Position numbers and translations under genes: made by a program. DNA of 64,000 nucleotides from contig NZ_CP091819.1 of the NCBI RefSeq assembly GCF_019740355.2, forward strand, positions 4,278,001 through 4,342,000, given 5' to 3'. The notes under the pieces were generated by a model, which was not told the origin of the DNA, did no database searches, and saw only the letters and a program-made list of their open reading frames with translations. Source of the DNA: Paracrocinitomix mangrovi. Its GTDB lineage: Bacteria; Bacteroidota; Bacteroidia; Flavobacteriales_D; Crocinitomicaceae. Shown piece by piece: positions 16,315-23,779 of the stretch (positions are counted from its first letter, which is position 1; the number at the start of each line of letters is the position of its first letter).

Positions 16315-17817
16315 ATGAAAAAATTAGCTTTTTTAATACCTGCAATGCTTATGCTGTCTTGTGGTGGTAAAAACCAGCAAGACGAAAGTCAAATTACGGA
16401 AGATACTCTTGTTAAAGAGGAAATAGTGGATACTACACCGCTTTTTAACTCAATAGCTTCTAATTTCAATTCTACAGATCTTCTTTTGCCTGAGGGGTTT
16501 ACATACACTGTGCTTTTTAGAGAGAAACATGATTTGGTGACAAGAGCTGATGGTCAAAAATTTCCCGCAAAAGGAAAACATGACCTTTCTGTTTTTATTC
16601 CCTCTGAGGATGATCCTGAAAATAAAGGGATTTTATATATCTCTCATGAAACCAATGAACCACATGCAGATTTAGGTGATGGCGGTGGAGCCACAGTAAT
16701 GGATATTGAAAAAATAGATGGTCATTGGAAAATAACATCTGAGTTTCATCACATAGATTTTGGAAGTGTTGGGTTTACAGATAGAAATTGCGGTGGAAGC
16801 TTAGGTCCAAACGGAAATGTTTTTTCTTGTGAAGAAACTTGGGGTTACGACAACGAGTATTTCACCAAAAGAGGATTAAAAGAATATGATTTTGGAAATG
16901 GAAGGCCAATGTGGCAAAACATGGGGTATGTTGTAGAGGTAGATCCAAGAGAAAGAAAAGTGGTGAAAAGACATCTAACCATGGGTAAATTAGTACATGA
17001 AGATGTTGCTATTACTGCTGATGGAAAAACATGTTATATAACAGATGACTACGATCCGGGAGTGTTTATGAAACTAGAGATGGAGCAGGCAAATGATTTT
17101 GATCACGGACAACTTTATGCCTATAAACAATCTGAAGATGGGCAAAGTGGAGAATGGTTGAAGTTGCCAATGGATACAACTTCATTGGCTAATTGTAGAA
17201 AGATTGCGGTGGAAATGGGAGCAACAATGATTGTAAGACATGAATGGATAGAAGAAATTAACGGTAAATATTATATCTCAGAAACAGGTAAAGATTACAT
17301 GGACTGGGACGCTTCAATTAGTAGAGGAGGAACCATACCTTATTGGGTGAAAAATTCTCTTACTGATGAAAATGGCCAAATGGATGATCCTTTTGGAAGA
17401 ATTTTAGAGTTTGATCCGTCGAATAATAAGATGGTTTCATACCTTGAAGGAGGGATGTTTAGCGATTCTTTAGGATGTTTCTCCAACCCGGACTGTAATA
17501 CTTCCGTTTCTTTTGGTAACAAGACCTATTTGGTGATCAGTGAAGATATCAATGGTTACGACAGAGGTAGAGTAGATGCGTTAGCCGAAGAAGATAGACA
17601 GTATTATAATGAAGTCTATTTTTTGGATATGAGCATTGAAAATCCTACTGTTGAAGACTTACTGAGATTTGCAATTGCTCCAAAAGGTGCTGAGACAACA
17701 GGTGTAATATTTTTACCTGACGGATCCATGATCATGAATGTTCAACATCCATCACCGAGAAATCCGGCTCCTTTTAATGTGTCTTGTACAGTTTTAATTG
17801 AAGGTTTTAAAAAGTAA
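16315..17817 (+). CDS. PhoX-like (DUF839) lipoprotein
   Basis: A 500-residue lipoprotein. The signal peptide ends in the lipobox MLSC, Cys16. The mature part matches the DUF839/PhoX beta-propeller family: PEGFTYTVLF near the start, a long acidic stretch DLSVFIPSEDDPEN, then LYISHETNEP, GGSLGPNGNVFSCEETWG, YVVEVDPRERKV, KLVHEDVAITADGKTCYITD and the C-terminal GVIFLPDGSMIMNVQHPSPRN. In PhoX proper this family binds calcium and iron and acts as an alkaline phosphatase; many Bacteroidota relatives are of unknown activity. I cannot confirm the Cys iron ligand from sequence alone. The next gene starts directly after the stop. Confidence 0.8.
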   Translation: MKKLAFLIPAMLMLSCGGKNQQDESQITEDTLVKEEIVDTTPLFNSIASNFNSTDLLLPEGFTYTVLFREKHDLVTRADGQKFPAKGKHDLSVFIPSEDDPENKGILYISHETNEPHADLGDGGGATVMDIEKIDGHWKITSEFHHIDFGSVGFTDRNCGGSLGPNGNVFSCEETWGYDNEYFTKRGLKEYDFGNGRPMWQNMGYVVEVDPRERKVVKRHLTMGKLVHEDVAITADGKTCYITDDYDPGVFMKLEMEQANDFDHGQLYAYKQSEDGQSGEWLKLPMDTTSLANCRKIAVEMGATMIVRHEWIEEINGKYYISETGKDYMDWDASISRGGTIPYWVKNSLTDENGQMDDPFGRILEFDPSNNKMVSYLEGGMFSDSLGCFSNPDCNTSVSFGNKTYLVISEDINGYDRGRVDALAEEDRQYYNEVYFLDMSIENPTVEDLLRFAIAPKGAETTGVIFLPDGSMIMNVQHPSPRNPAPFNVSCTVLIEGFKK

Positions 17818-18213
17818 ATGAAGAAGGTTTTATTTGGGATATTGACAATGATGGTTTTTGCAGTTACAAGCTGTGAATTAGGAGGGAATAAACCTTGTCT
17901 TGAAGAAAAGGCCACTGCAACTGTAATTGGAGAGTTTCCTGATAGTGTTAAGGTAGGTGATAATCAAAAAGTTGGCGTTAAATTTTTGGCTGAAAATTCT
18001 TGTGGAGAATTCAAGCGTTTTGATATTACTCAATCTGACAATTCTTTTGAAGTGAAATTGATTACAGAGTACGAAGGATGTAACTGTAATTTAGTATTTA
18101 CTGAAAGAGAGGTGGAATTTGAAATTGATATCGACTTTCCAGGAGAATACCAGTTTAAATTCTGGCAATCTGACGGTGATTACGATACCCACCTGGTCAG
18201 AATCTACGAATAG
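17818..18213 (+). CDS. small hypothetical lipoprotein
   Basis: 131 residues with a lipoprotein signal peptide (MKKVLFGILTMMVFAVTSC, Cys19). The rest is an acidic, beta-strand-rich domain with four further Cys residues (CLEEKAT, ENSCGEF, EGCNCNL), suggesting a compact immunoglobulin-like domain. No family recognised. Its ATG follows the PhoX-like stop codon without a gap, so the two are co-translated and perhaps co-localised at the membrane. About 80 bases of non-coding sequence follow, with a promoter box for the next gene. Confidence 0.75.
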   Translation: MKKVLFGILTMMVFAVTSCELGGNKPCLEEKATATVIGEFPDSVKVGDNQKVGVKFLAENSCGEFKRFDITQSDNSFEVKLITEYEGCNCNLVFTEREVEFEIDIDFPGEYQFKFWQSDGDYDTHLVRIYE

Positions 18214-18276
18214 ATTTCCCATTTTTCATGTGAATAAGTAATTAATGTCCTTTCAATTTAAAGGATGGTTCGGCTG

Positions 18277-18284
18277 TATCTTTG
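18277..18284 (+). promoter_or_regulatory. -7 promoter box before the ABC ATPase gene
   Basis: TATCTTTG is a full match to TAnnTTTG and ends ten bases before the ATG at 18295, so the transcript would have a leader of about five bases. The -33 position holds only a T-rich sequence. Confidence 0.5.
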
Positions 18285-18294
18285 AATTTGAGAT

Positions 18295-19248
18295 ATGTCA
18301 TCAATCCTTTCTATAAAAAACCTTTCTGTAGGTTATGATAAAAACAAGGTTGTAAAAAAATGCAACTTTGAACTTCAAGCAGGTGAAATTGCCGTTATTC
18401 TCGGTGCATCCGGGGATGGTAAAACAACTTTACTGAAAGCAATTGCCGGTTTTTTACCACATCAAGAAGGAGAAGTAACTTTTAAAGGAGAAAAGATCAA
18501 AGATTCAACTCAGAAGCTGATTCCGGGAAATGAAGAAATTCGTTTAGTTAATCAAGATTTTGAACTGGATGTCTACCATACAGTAGAAGAGAATATTAAA
18601 AACCGCTTGTTGAGGTTTGATGGTGATTATCAAGAGCAGAGGGTGAAGAGTATGTTGCGAATTACCAAGTTAACAAGGTTCAGAAACTATAAAGCACTTG
18701 AGATTTCGGGAGGTCAACAGCAGAGATTAGCTATTGCAAGAGCCTTGGCAGATGAACCTGAATTATTGTTACTGGATGAACCTTTTAATCAATTAGACTT
18801 TCAAACAAAGAGTAAGATCTCAAATCATATCAGAAAATACCTTAAGAAAAACAATATTGCTGCTCTAATGGTTACTCATAATGGAATTGAGGCAATGGAA
18901 TGGGCAGATAAAATCATTTATATGGAAAAAGGAAAGATTAAACGTATAGATGAGCCTCAGGCTTTTTTTGAACAGCCTAGTAGCAAAAGAGAGGCTAGCT
19001 TTTTTGGTGAATTAAATAGGCTAAAAATAGGAGAGGAAGAATTGTATTTCAGACCCAGCTTTTTCTCGTCTGAAAAAACTAAATCCTTTTCTAAAGCCCT
19101 TCAAGTTGACTTTGTTCAAAAGCAAAATTTAGGTTGGTACTCAATTTTTACTTTCGTTTTTAAAGGACAAGAATTTAACCTCTTTTCAACTGAAGATATT
19201 TCCGGATTAAGTAAAATTTTTATTAAGCCGATTAACTTTATTGATTAA
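18295..19248 (+). CDS. ABC transporter ATP-binding protein, PotA/FbpC-like
   Basis: A 317-residue ABC ATPase. Walker A is GASGDGKTT (about 36-44), the Q-loop is in VNQDFELDV, the signature is EISGGQQQRLAIARAL, Walker B is LLLLDEPFNQLD and the switch is VTHNG. After the ATPase (about 230 residues) a C-terminal extension (230-317) is the size of the TOBE-like regulatory domain of anion, iron and polyamine importers. No permease or binding protein gene is next to it, so either its partners are elsewhere or it acts as a stand-alone ATPase. Substrate unknown. Confidence 0.85.
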   Translation: MSSILSIKNLSVGYDKNKVVKKCNFELQAGEIAVILGASGDGKTTLLKAIAGFLPHQEGEVTFKGEKIKDSTQKLIPGNEEIRLVNQDFELDVYHTVEENIKNRLLRFDGDYQEQRVKSMLRITKLTRFRNYKALEISGGQQQRLAIARALADEPELLLLDEPFNQLDFQTKSKISNHIRKYLKKNNIAALMVTHNGIEAMEWADKIIYMEKGKIKRIDEPQAFFEQPSSKREASFFGELNRLKIGEEELYFRPSFFSSEKTKSFSKALQVDFVQKQNLGWYSIFTFVFKGQEFNLFSTEDISGLSKIFIKPINFID

Positions 19249-19266
19249 AAATTCGTCTTTTTTATT

Positions 19267-19300
19267 TATATTTGACTAATTTATTGTCAATTAGTATCAA
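19267..19300 (+). promoter_or_regulatory. promoter box with overlapping inverted repeat before the XRE-S24 gene
   Basis: TATATTTG (19267-19274) matches the -7 element. The inverted repeat TTGACTAATT (19272-19281) / AATTAGTATCAA (19289-19300), with a two-base insertion in the right arm, starts inside this box and ends two bases before the ATG at 19303. Such a placement is what a self-repressing regulator would use. The spacing to the nearest TTG (19241) is longer than usual. Confidence 0.45.
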
Positions 19301-19302
19301 TT

Positions 19303-20109
19303 ATGATAGGTGAAAATCTGAAATTATTAAGAAAAAGAAGAAAACTTTCTCAAGAAGAAATTGCTATTGAGCTTGGTTTAACGCGTTCATCATATAGCGG
19401 ATATGAAAATGGAGTTGCTGAGCCCAATCTTTCAACACTCATCAAATTCAGTTCATTTTATAATATCTCATTGGATAAGTTGATTAAACGAGATCTAGGA
19501 AAGGTTTCTGAAAATGAGTGGGATAAAATTGATAAAGGTATTGAAGCTGATGTGGAAGGAAAGAATCTTCGTGTCTTAGCAATGACTGTTGACAATGATA
19601 ATAATGACAATATTGAATTGGTTCCTGAAAAAGCTCGTGCAGGATATACTTCAGGTTTTTCAGATCCTGACTTTATTTCTGTCCTGCCTACTTTTCAATT
19701 ACCTTTCTTAAAAAAGGATAGAAAATATAGAACTTTTCCAATCAAAGGTGATTCCATGCCTCCTGTTAGTGATGGCTCTTTTGTAGTAGCTGAGTATGTT
19801 GAGAATTGGAGTAACATCAAAGATGGATATCCGTATATAGTAGTAACATTGGATGACGGAATCGTATTTAAAAATGTTTATAAGCGTTTATCAGACAGCC
19901 AAAGTTTCCAATTGTGCAGTACAAATCCTGCGTATGAACCTTACGAAGTGCATGCAAATGAGATAGTTGAGATTTGGAAATTCGTTAATTACATCTCCTC
20001 AGACCTTCCAACTTCAGAATTTAAAGAAAGTGAGCTCACTAAAGCTATTTTGGAACTTCAAAAAGATGTAAAACATCTCAAAAACGTGTATATACCTAAA
20101 AAGGGATAA
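19303..20109 (+). CDS. XRE-family regulator with LexA/S24-type C-terminal domain
   Basis: A 268-residue repressor-like protein. Residues 1-65 form an XRE helix-turn-helix (LRKRRKLSQEEIAIELGLTR and a following recognition helix SSYSGYENG). The C-terminal half is an S24 peptidase-like domain: an AG-type cleavage region (EKARAGYTSG, about 107-116), the nucleophile motif GDSMPPVSDG (Ser in GDSM, about 151) and a Lys candidate in IVFKNVYKR. All parts of a self-cleaving repressor are therefore present, as in LexA and phage CI, although many Bacteroidota homologues are constitutively intact. No SOS genes adjoin it. The signal it reads is unknown. Confidence 0.88.
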   Translation: MIGENLKLLRKRRKLSQEEIAIELGLTRSSYSGYENGVAEPNLSTLIKFSSFYNISLDKLIKRDLGKVSENEWDKIDKGIEADVEGKNLRVLAMTVDNDNNDNIELVPEKARAGYTSGFSDPDFISVLPTFQLPFLKKDRKYRTFPIKGDSMPPVSDGSFVVAEYVENWSNIKDGYPYIVVTLDDGIVFKNVYKRLSDSQSFQLCSTNPAYEPYEVHANEIVEIWKFVNYISSDLPTSEFKESELTKAILELQKDVKHLKNVYIPKKG

Positions 20110-20172
20110 TTAACGTTAATAATACACTTCCCAGAGTAAGATTTAGTTGAAAACCAATATCTTTACCCTGTT

Positions 20173-23100
20173 ATGATATTGCGTTTTTCACTCACCTTGA
20201 TATTGTTATTGAGCTTTTTCGGTTTTGCTCAACAGCATAGGTATGTGAATTTCAAAAATATTGATACTGAAGTTTTTGGTACAAAAGAATTTACCTATCA
20301 AACCTGGCTAGAAGATGGTAGCTTTTTAGGTAAAACTGAATTCGGTCTATTACATCATAATGGTTATTCAGGAAAAACATTTATTCCTTCAAAAGATGGA
20401 GGAAACACAATCCTTTCACAAGACATAGTTTCTATCTCAAACATCAGAGAAGATGAAATTTGGATTGGTTATTTAGATACCTGTGCCGTTACTAAAATCA
20501 ACACACATTCCTGGCAATTTGAACACTTTTATATTGATGAATTAAATCTTGATACTGTGCAAGTAGGTGCTGTTGTGAGATTTAAAGTGGACAAAAATGA
20601 TCAAATGTGGTTATGCACCTGGGGAAGAGGACTTATTAAATTCAATGAAGGTAAAGGTGATAATAAGATGTACATTTTTAATAGCGATATTGAAAATGGA
20701 GAGCAGCCAAAAGAAGAGGCCGCCTGGTATATTAAGGATTTAGCCATTTTAGAAGACAATCAATTCTTTGTTACTTTTTTTAAAGGAGGCGGGGGTTCTT
20801 ATTCTTATCCAGGATTTTTTAATCCGGAAACAGAAGAATTCAGTAGGATTGATATCAAAAGTTTTATAAAAGACGAACCAAAGGATTTTCAAAACAAAAT
20901 TGAAATAGCCATTAAAATTATCCATTGGGTTCATAGAGATAATAATGGAAAGTATTGGTTAGGATCTTATAGTGGTGTGCTATTATTGGATTTGGAGAAT
21001 GAAAAGATTGAAAGAGTATATAAAGCTGATGCAGATAGAAAATTGCAAAATCAAGTCAACCCTTTAAATTATGTTGTTTCTGGGAATCAACTTTGGATTT
21101 CAACATTGAATCAAGGTGTGATGGTAGTTAATATGGATAATAAGAAAGTGAATTTCTATTATTCTGATCCTGTTAACTCCAATAGTATTAAAGAAAATAA
21201 AATACTCTTTATAAGTAAGGACCCTGAAGGTAATGTCTGGATTTTAAATGGTGCCCATAACGCCAGTGTCTATGTTCCTTTTATCCACAACTTTAGAGTA
21301 ATGTATTGGATCAATATGGATCTAAAATACACTAATAGTTCTGCACAAAATATTCCTGTGAATCAGCTATATGTTAGAGATTCTGACGAGATCTTTATTT
21401 CAAGTGGAGCAGGCTTGATGATATATGATTATGAAGATATGGCCATGAGGGATTTTATCGATAATGATGAAATGTCCTATGTGCATGACGTTCAAAGAGG
21501 AGTTGAAAATTTTAAACTGGTTGAAGATACTATTTTCATGTGTGCCGAATTACGTCCCACTTTTTATGATTTTAAAAACAGAAGAAAGATTCAGTATTTT
21601 GATCAAAAAGGTCGATTTATTGTCGCTTTTAGACATGATGAAAGTGTAAACAGGTATTTAGGGATTTTTAGTTCTAGAATGGGGGATAGAATAGTAGAGT
21701 TTTTTCCTGAAACTAAAACCAAAAAAGTTGTAATGCAATTCCCGGATGATTTCAAAATCAACGAAATATTCTCCTTCAAGACCAATCAAAATAATTGGAT
21801 CTTTTCTGAGGCTAATGGTCGTTTTGTGATAGTGAATCCACAAGACAGTTCATATTTATTATTTAGTCCCTCAAGAGCCGAATCATATTTTCCGGATAGT
21901 ACAGTGACATCTGTTTTGATCAATGATAATGATATGATGTATGTAGGAACAAAACAAGGTTTCTACACTTTTAATGAGTTGACGCATGAATATGAAGATA
22001 TCTCATCAAGTGTCGGATTAAAAGAAGGGGAGGGAGTGAGTTCCATGGTGAAAGATAACCTTGGTAGAGTTTGGATAGCCCTTCAAACTGAACTTGTATG
22101 TTGGGATCCGGTGAGTGGAGGCTATTATAGATATGGAAAAAATTTAGGAGTAGAAGTTTCTAATTTTTTACCTGCAATTGGTCAAAAAGATGAGCAGGGT
22201 AATTTGTACTTCGCCTCTATGTATGGAGTTTTAATGTTTAACCCTAAGGATGTTATTGTTCCGCATAAGGAGTTGTTGATTGAATTAGATGAAGTAAAAA
22301 TCAATAGCGAATCGTTGAATAATAATGAGATTAGGTCATTAATGGAAGGGGAAAAACAGTTTCATTGGGATCAAAATTACATGGAGTTTAAATTTTACAC
22401 CAATCAAGTTTTTCAGCTTTCTCCACATCAATTTGATTACATGCTGGAGGGATTAAATATTGATTGGATATCAAATGGAGCAAATAACGTAATCAGGTTT
22501 GACAATCTACAATATGGAAAGTATAAGCTGCTGGTAAAAGTGAAAAATGCTTATAACGTTGAGAGTAAAATTTTGGAGATCCCTTTTGTAGTTAAAAAGC
22601 CATTTTGGTTTGAATGGTGGTTTTATGTTTTAGCTATTCTAGCATTTTCAGGAGTTGTTTATTTACTCGTTAAAGGTAGAATTAACGCCCTTAGAAAACG
22701 AAGTGAATTACTTGAGAAAACTGTTGAGGAAAGAACTGCAGAGGTAGTAGAACAAAAGAAAGAGGCAGAACGCCAAAAAGCAGATGCAGAGCATCAAAAG
22801 GAGATCGTAGAAGAAAAGCAAAAAGAAATTACAGATAGTATTACTTATGCTAAAAGAATTCAGGATGCCATTATGCCTTCTGATGAACAATTTAAAACCA
22901 GCTTGCCAAATTCATTTGTTATGTATCGTCCAAAAGATATTGTGGCGGGTGATTTTTATTGGTTGGTTCCTTTAAATGAAAACAATGTTGTTTTTGCTGC
23001 TGCAGATTGTACTGGGCACGGTGTTCCTGGAGCAATGGTATCTGTAGTTTGTAATAATGCGTTGAATAGATCTGTTAGAGAGTTTAAAATCACGGATCCG

Positions 23101-23616
23101 GGTAAAATATTGGATAGTACCAGAGAATTGGTAATTGATCAATTTGAGCAGACAGCTACAGAAATACATAATAATCATCCTCAAGAAGAATCAGAAAGTT
23201 CAGAAACCATTAAAGATGGAATGGATATCTCCATTTGTAAATGGGATAAGATGTCGAATAAACTTTTGTGGGCCGGTGCAAACAATCCTATCTGGTTAAT
23301 TAGAGATAATGAATTACAAGAAATAAAGGGAAATAAGCAACCCGTAGGAAAATTTGATCCTTCTGAACCGTTTACCACTCATGAACTGCAGTTGCAGGAA
23401 GGTGATAGGTTTTATTTGTTTTCTGATGGTTATGCTGATCAATTTGGTGGAGATAAAGGAAAGAAATTTAAATCTTCTTCTTTGAAAAAATTATTGATGG
23501 ATATTCATCAGTTACCAATGAATGAGCAGCTAATTAAGCTTGAAAAAGAATTTGATCTTTGGAAAGGTGATTATGAGCAATTAGATGACGTTTGCGTAAT
23601 TGGTGTGAGAATATAA
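20173..23616 (+). CDS. two-component-regulator-propeller / Y_Y_Y sensor with SpoIIE-type phosphatase
   Basis: A 1147-residue membrane sensor. Signal peptide 1-20 (ends FGFAQ); a long periplasmic region of beta-propeller repeats (for instance MWLCTWGRGLIKFNEG, VWIALQTELVCWDP) to about 700; a Y_Y_Y-like domain to about 805 (FDYMLEGLNIDWI); one membrane segment about 812-834; a charged coiled coil (KKEAERQKADAEHQKEIVEE); and a SpoIIE phosphatase domain 905-1147 with KDIVAGDFYW (Asp near 927), AADCTGHGVPGAMVS, KDGMDISI and LFSDGYADQFGG. The propeller/Y_Y_Y front is familiar from hybrid two-component sensors that detect glycans, but here it is joined to a Ser/Thr phosphatase instead of a kinase. 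Phosphatase domain closely related to the gene at 12342. The 3' end carries repeat copy 2. Confidence 0.93.
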   Translation: MILRFSLTLILLLSFFGFAQQHRYVNFKNIDTEVFGTKEFTYQTWLEDGSFLGKTEFGLLHHNGYSGKTFIPSKDGGNTILSQDIVSISNIREDEIWIGYLDTCAVTKINTHSWQFEHFYIDELNLDTVQVGAVVRFKVDKNDQMWLCTWGRGLIKFNEGKGDNKMYIFNSDIENGEQPKEEAAWYIKDLAILEDNQFFVTFFKGGGGSYSYPGFFNPETEEFSRIDIKSFIKDEPKDFQNKIEIAIKIIHWVHRDNNGKYWLGSYSGVLLLDLENEKIERVYKADADRKLQNQVNPLNYVVSGNQLWISTLNQGVMVVNMDNKKVNFYYSDPVNSNSIKENKILFISKDPEGNVWILNGAHNASVYVPFIHNFRVMYWINMDLKYTNSSAQNIPVNQLYVRDSDEIFISSGAGLMIYDYEDMAMRDFIDNDEMSYVHDVQRGVENFKLVEDTIFMCAELRPTFYDFKNRRKIQYFDQKGRFIVAFRHDESVNRYLGIFSSRMGDRIVEFFPETKTKKVVMQFPDDFKINEIFSFKTNQNNWIFSEANGRFVIVNPQDSSYLLFSPSRAESYFPDSTVTSVLINDNDMMYVGTKQGFYTFNELTHEYEDISSSVGLKEGEGVSSMVKDNLGRVWIALQTELVCWDPVSGGYYRYGKNLGVEVSNFLPAIGQKDEQGNLYFASMYGVLMFNPKDVIVPHKELLIELDEVKINSESLNNNEIRSLMEGEKQFHWDQNYMEFKFYTNQVFQLSPHQFDYMLEGLNIDWISNGANNVIRFDNLQYGKYKLLVKVKNAYNVESKILEIPFVVKKPFWFEWWFYVLAILAFSGVVYLLVKGRINALRKRSELLEKTVEERTAEVVEQKKEAERQKADAEHQKEIVEEKQKEITDSITYAKRIQDAIMPSDEQFKTSLPNSFVMYRPKDIVAGDFYWLVPLNENNVVFAAADCTGHGVPGAMVSVVCNNALNRSVREFKITDPGKILDSTRELVIDQFEQTATEIHNNHPQEESESSETIKDGMDISICKWDKMSNKLLWAGANNPIWLIRDNELQEIKGNKQPVGKFDPSEPFTTHELQLQEGDRFYLFSDGYADQFGGDKGKKFKSSSLKKLLMDIHQLPMNEQLIKLEKEFDLWKGDYEQLDDVCVIGVRI

Positions 23617-23699
23617 TTCGAACATCAATTTAAGCAGTTTATCCTGACCGCGTGTCGCAAAAGCTTTAGCGGTGGCGCAGCCTGTCGAAGGGTAATTGG
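23590..23699 (+). repeat. 110-bp perfect repeat, copy 2
   Basis: Identical to 14112-14221 in all 110 positions. Covers the last codons and stop (23614-23616) of the sensor phosphatase gene plus the same REP-like tail. It is followed by GTAATTGGAGTACGAGTATAA (split as 23692-23712), which reads VIGVRV-stop and looks like the gene's displaced original end. The identical part of the two genes starts abruptly at a synonymous difference (GAT versus GAC at codon end 14111/23589). Confidence 0.95.
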
Positions 23700-23726
23700 A
23701 GTACGAGTATAATCTATAAAGCAATC

Positions 23727-23754
23727 AAAAAAAAGCAGGATGATTTCACCCTGC
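23727..23754 (-). terminator. intrinsic terminator of the choice-of-anchor-B gene
   Basis: On the minus strand GCAGGGTGA and TCATCCTGC form a nine-pair stem with a two-base loop (one G-U pair), followed by eight T (complement of 23727-23734). It lies 25 bases past the stop at 23780. Confidence 0.85.
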
Positions 23755-23779
23755 CTTCTCCTATAATTTTTTAATCAAC

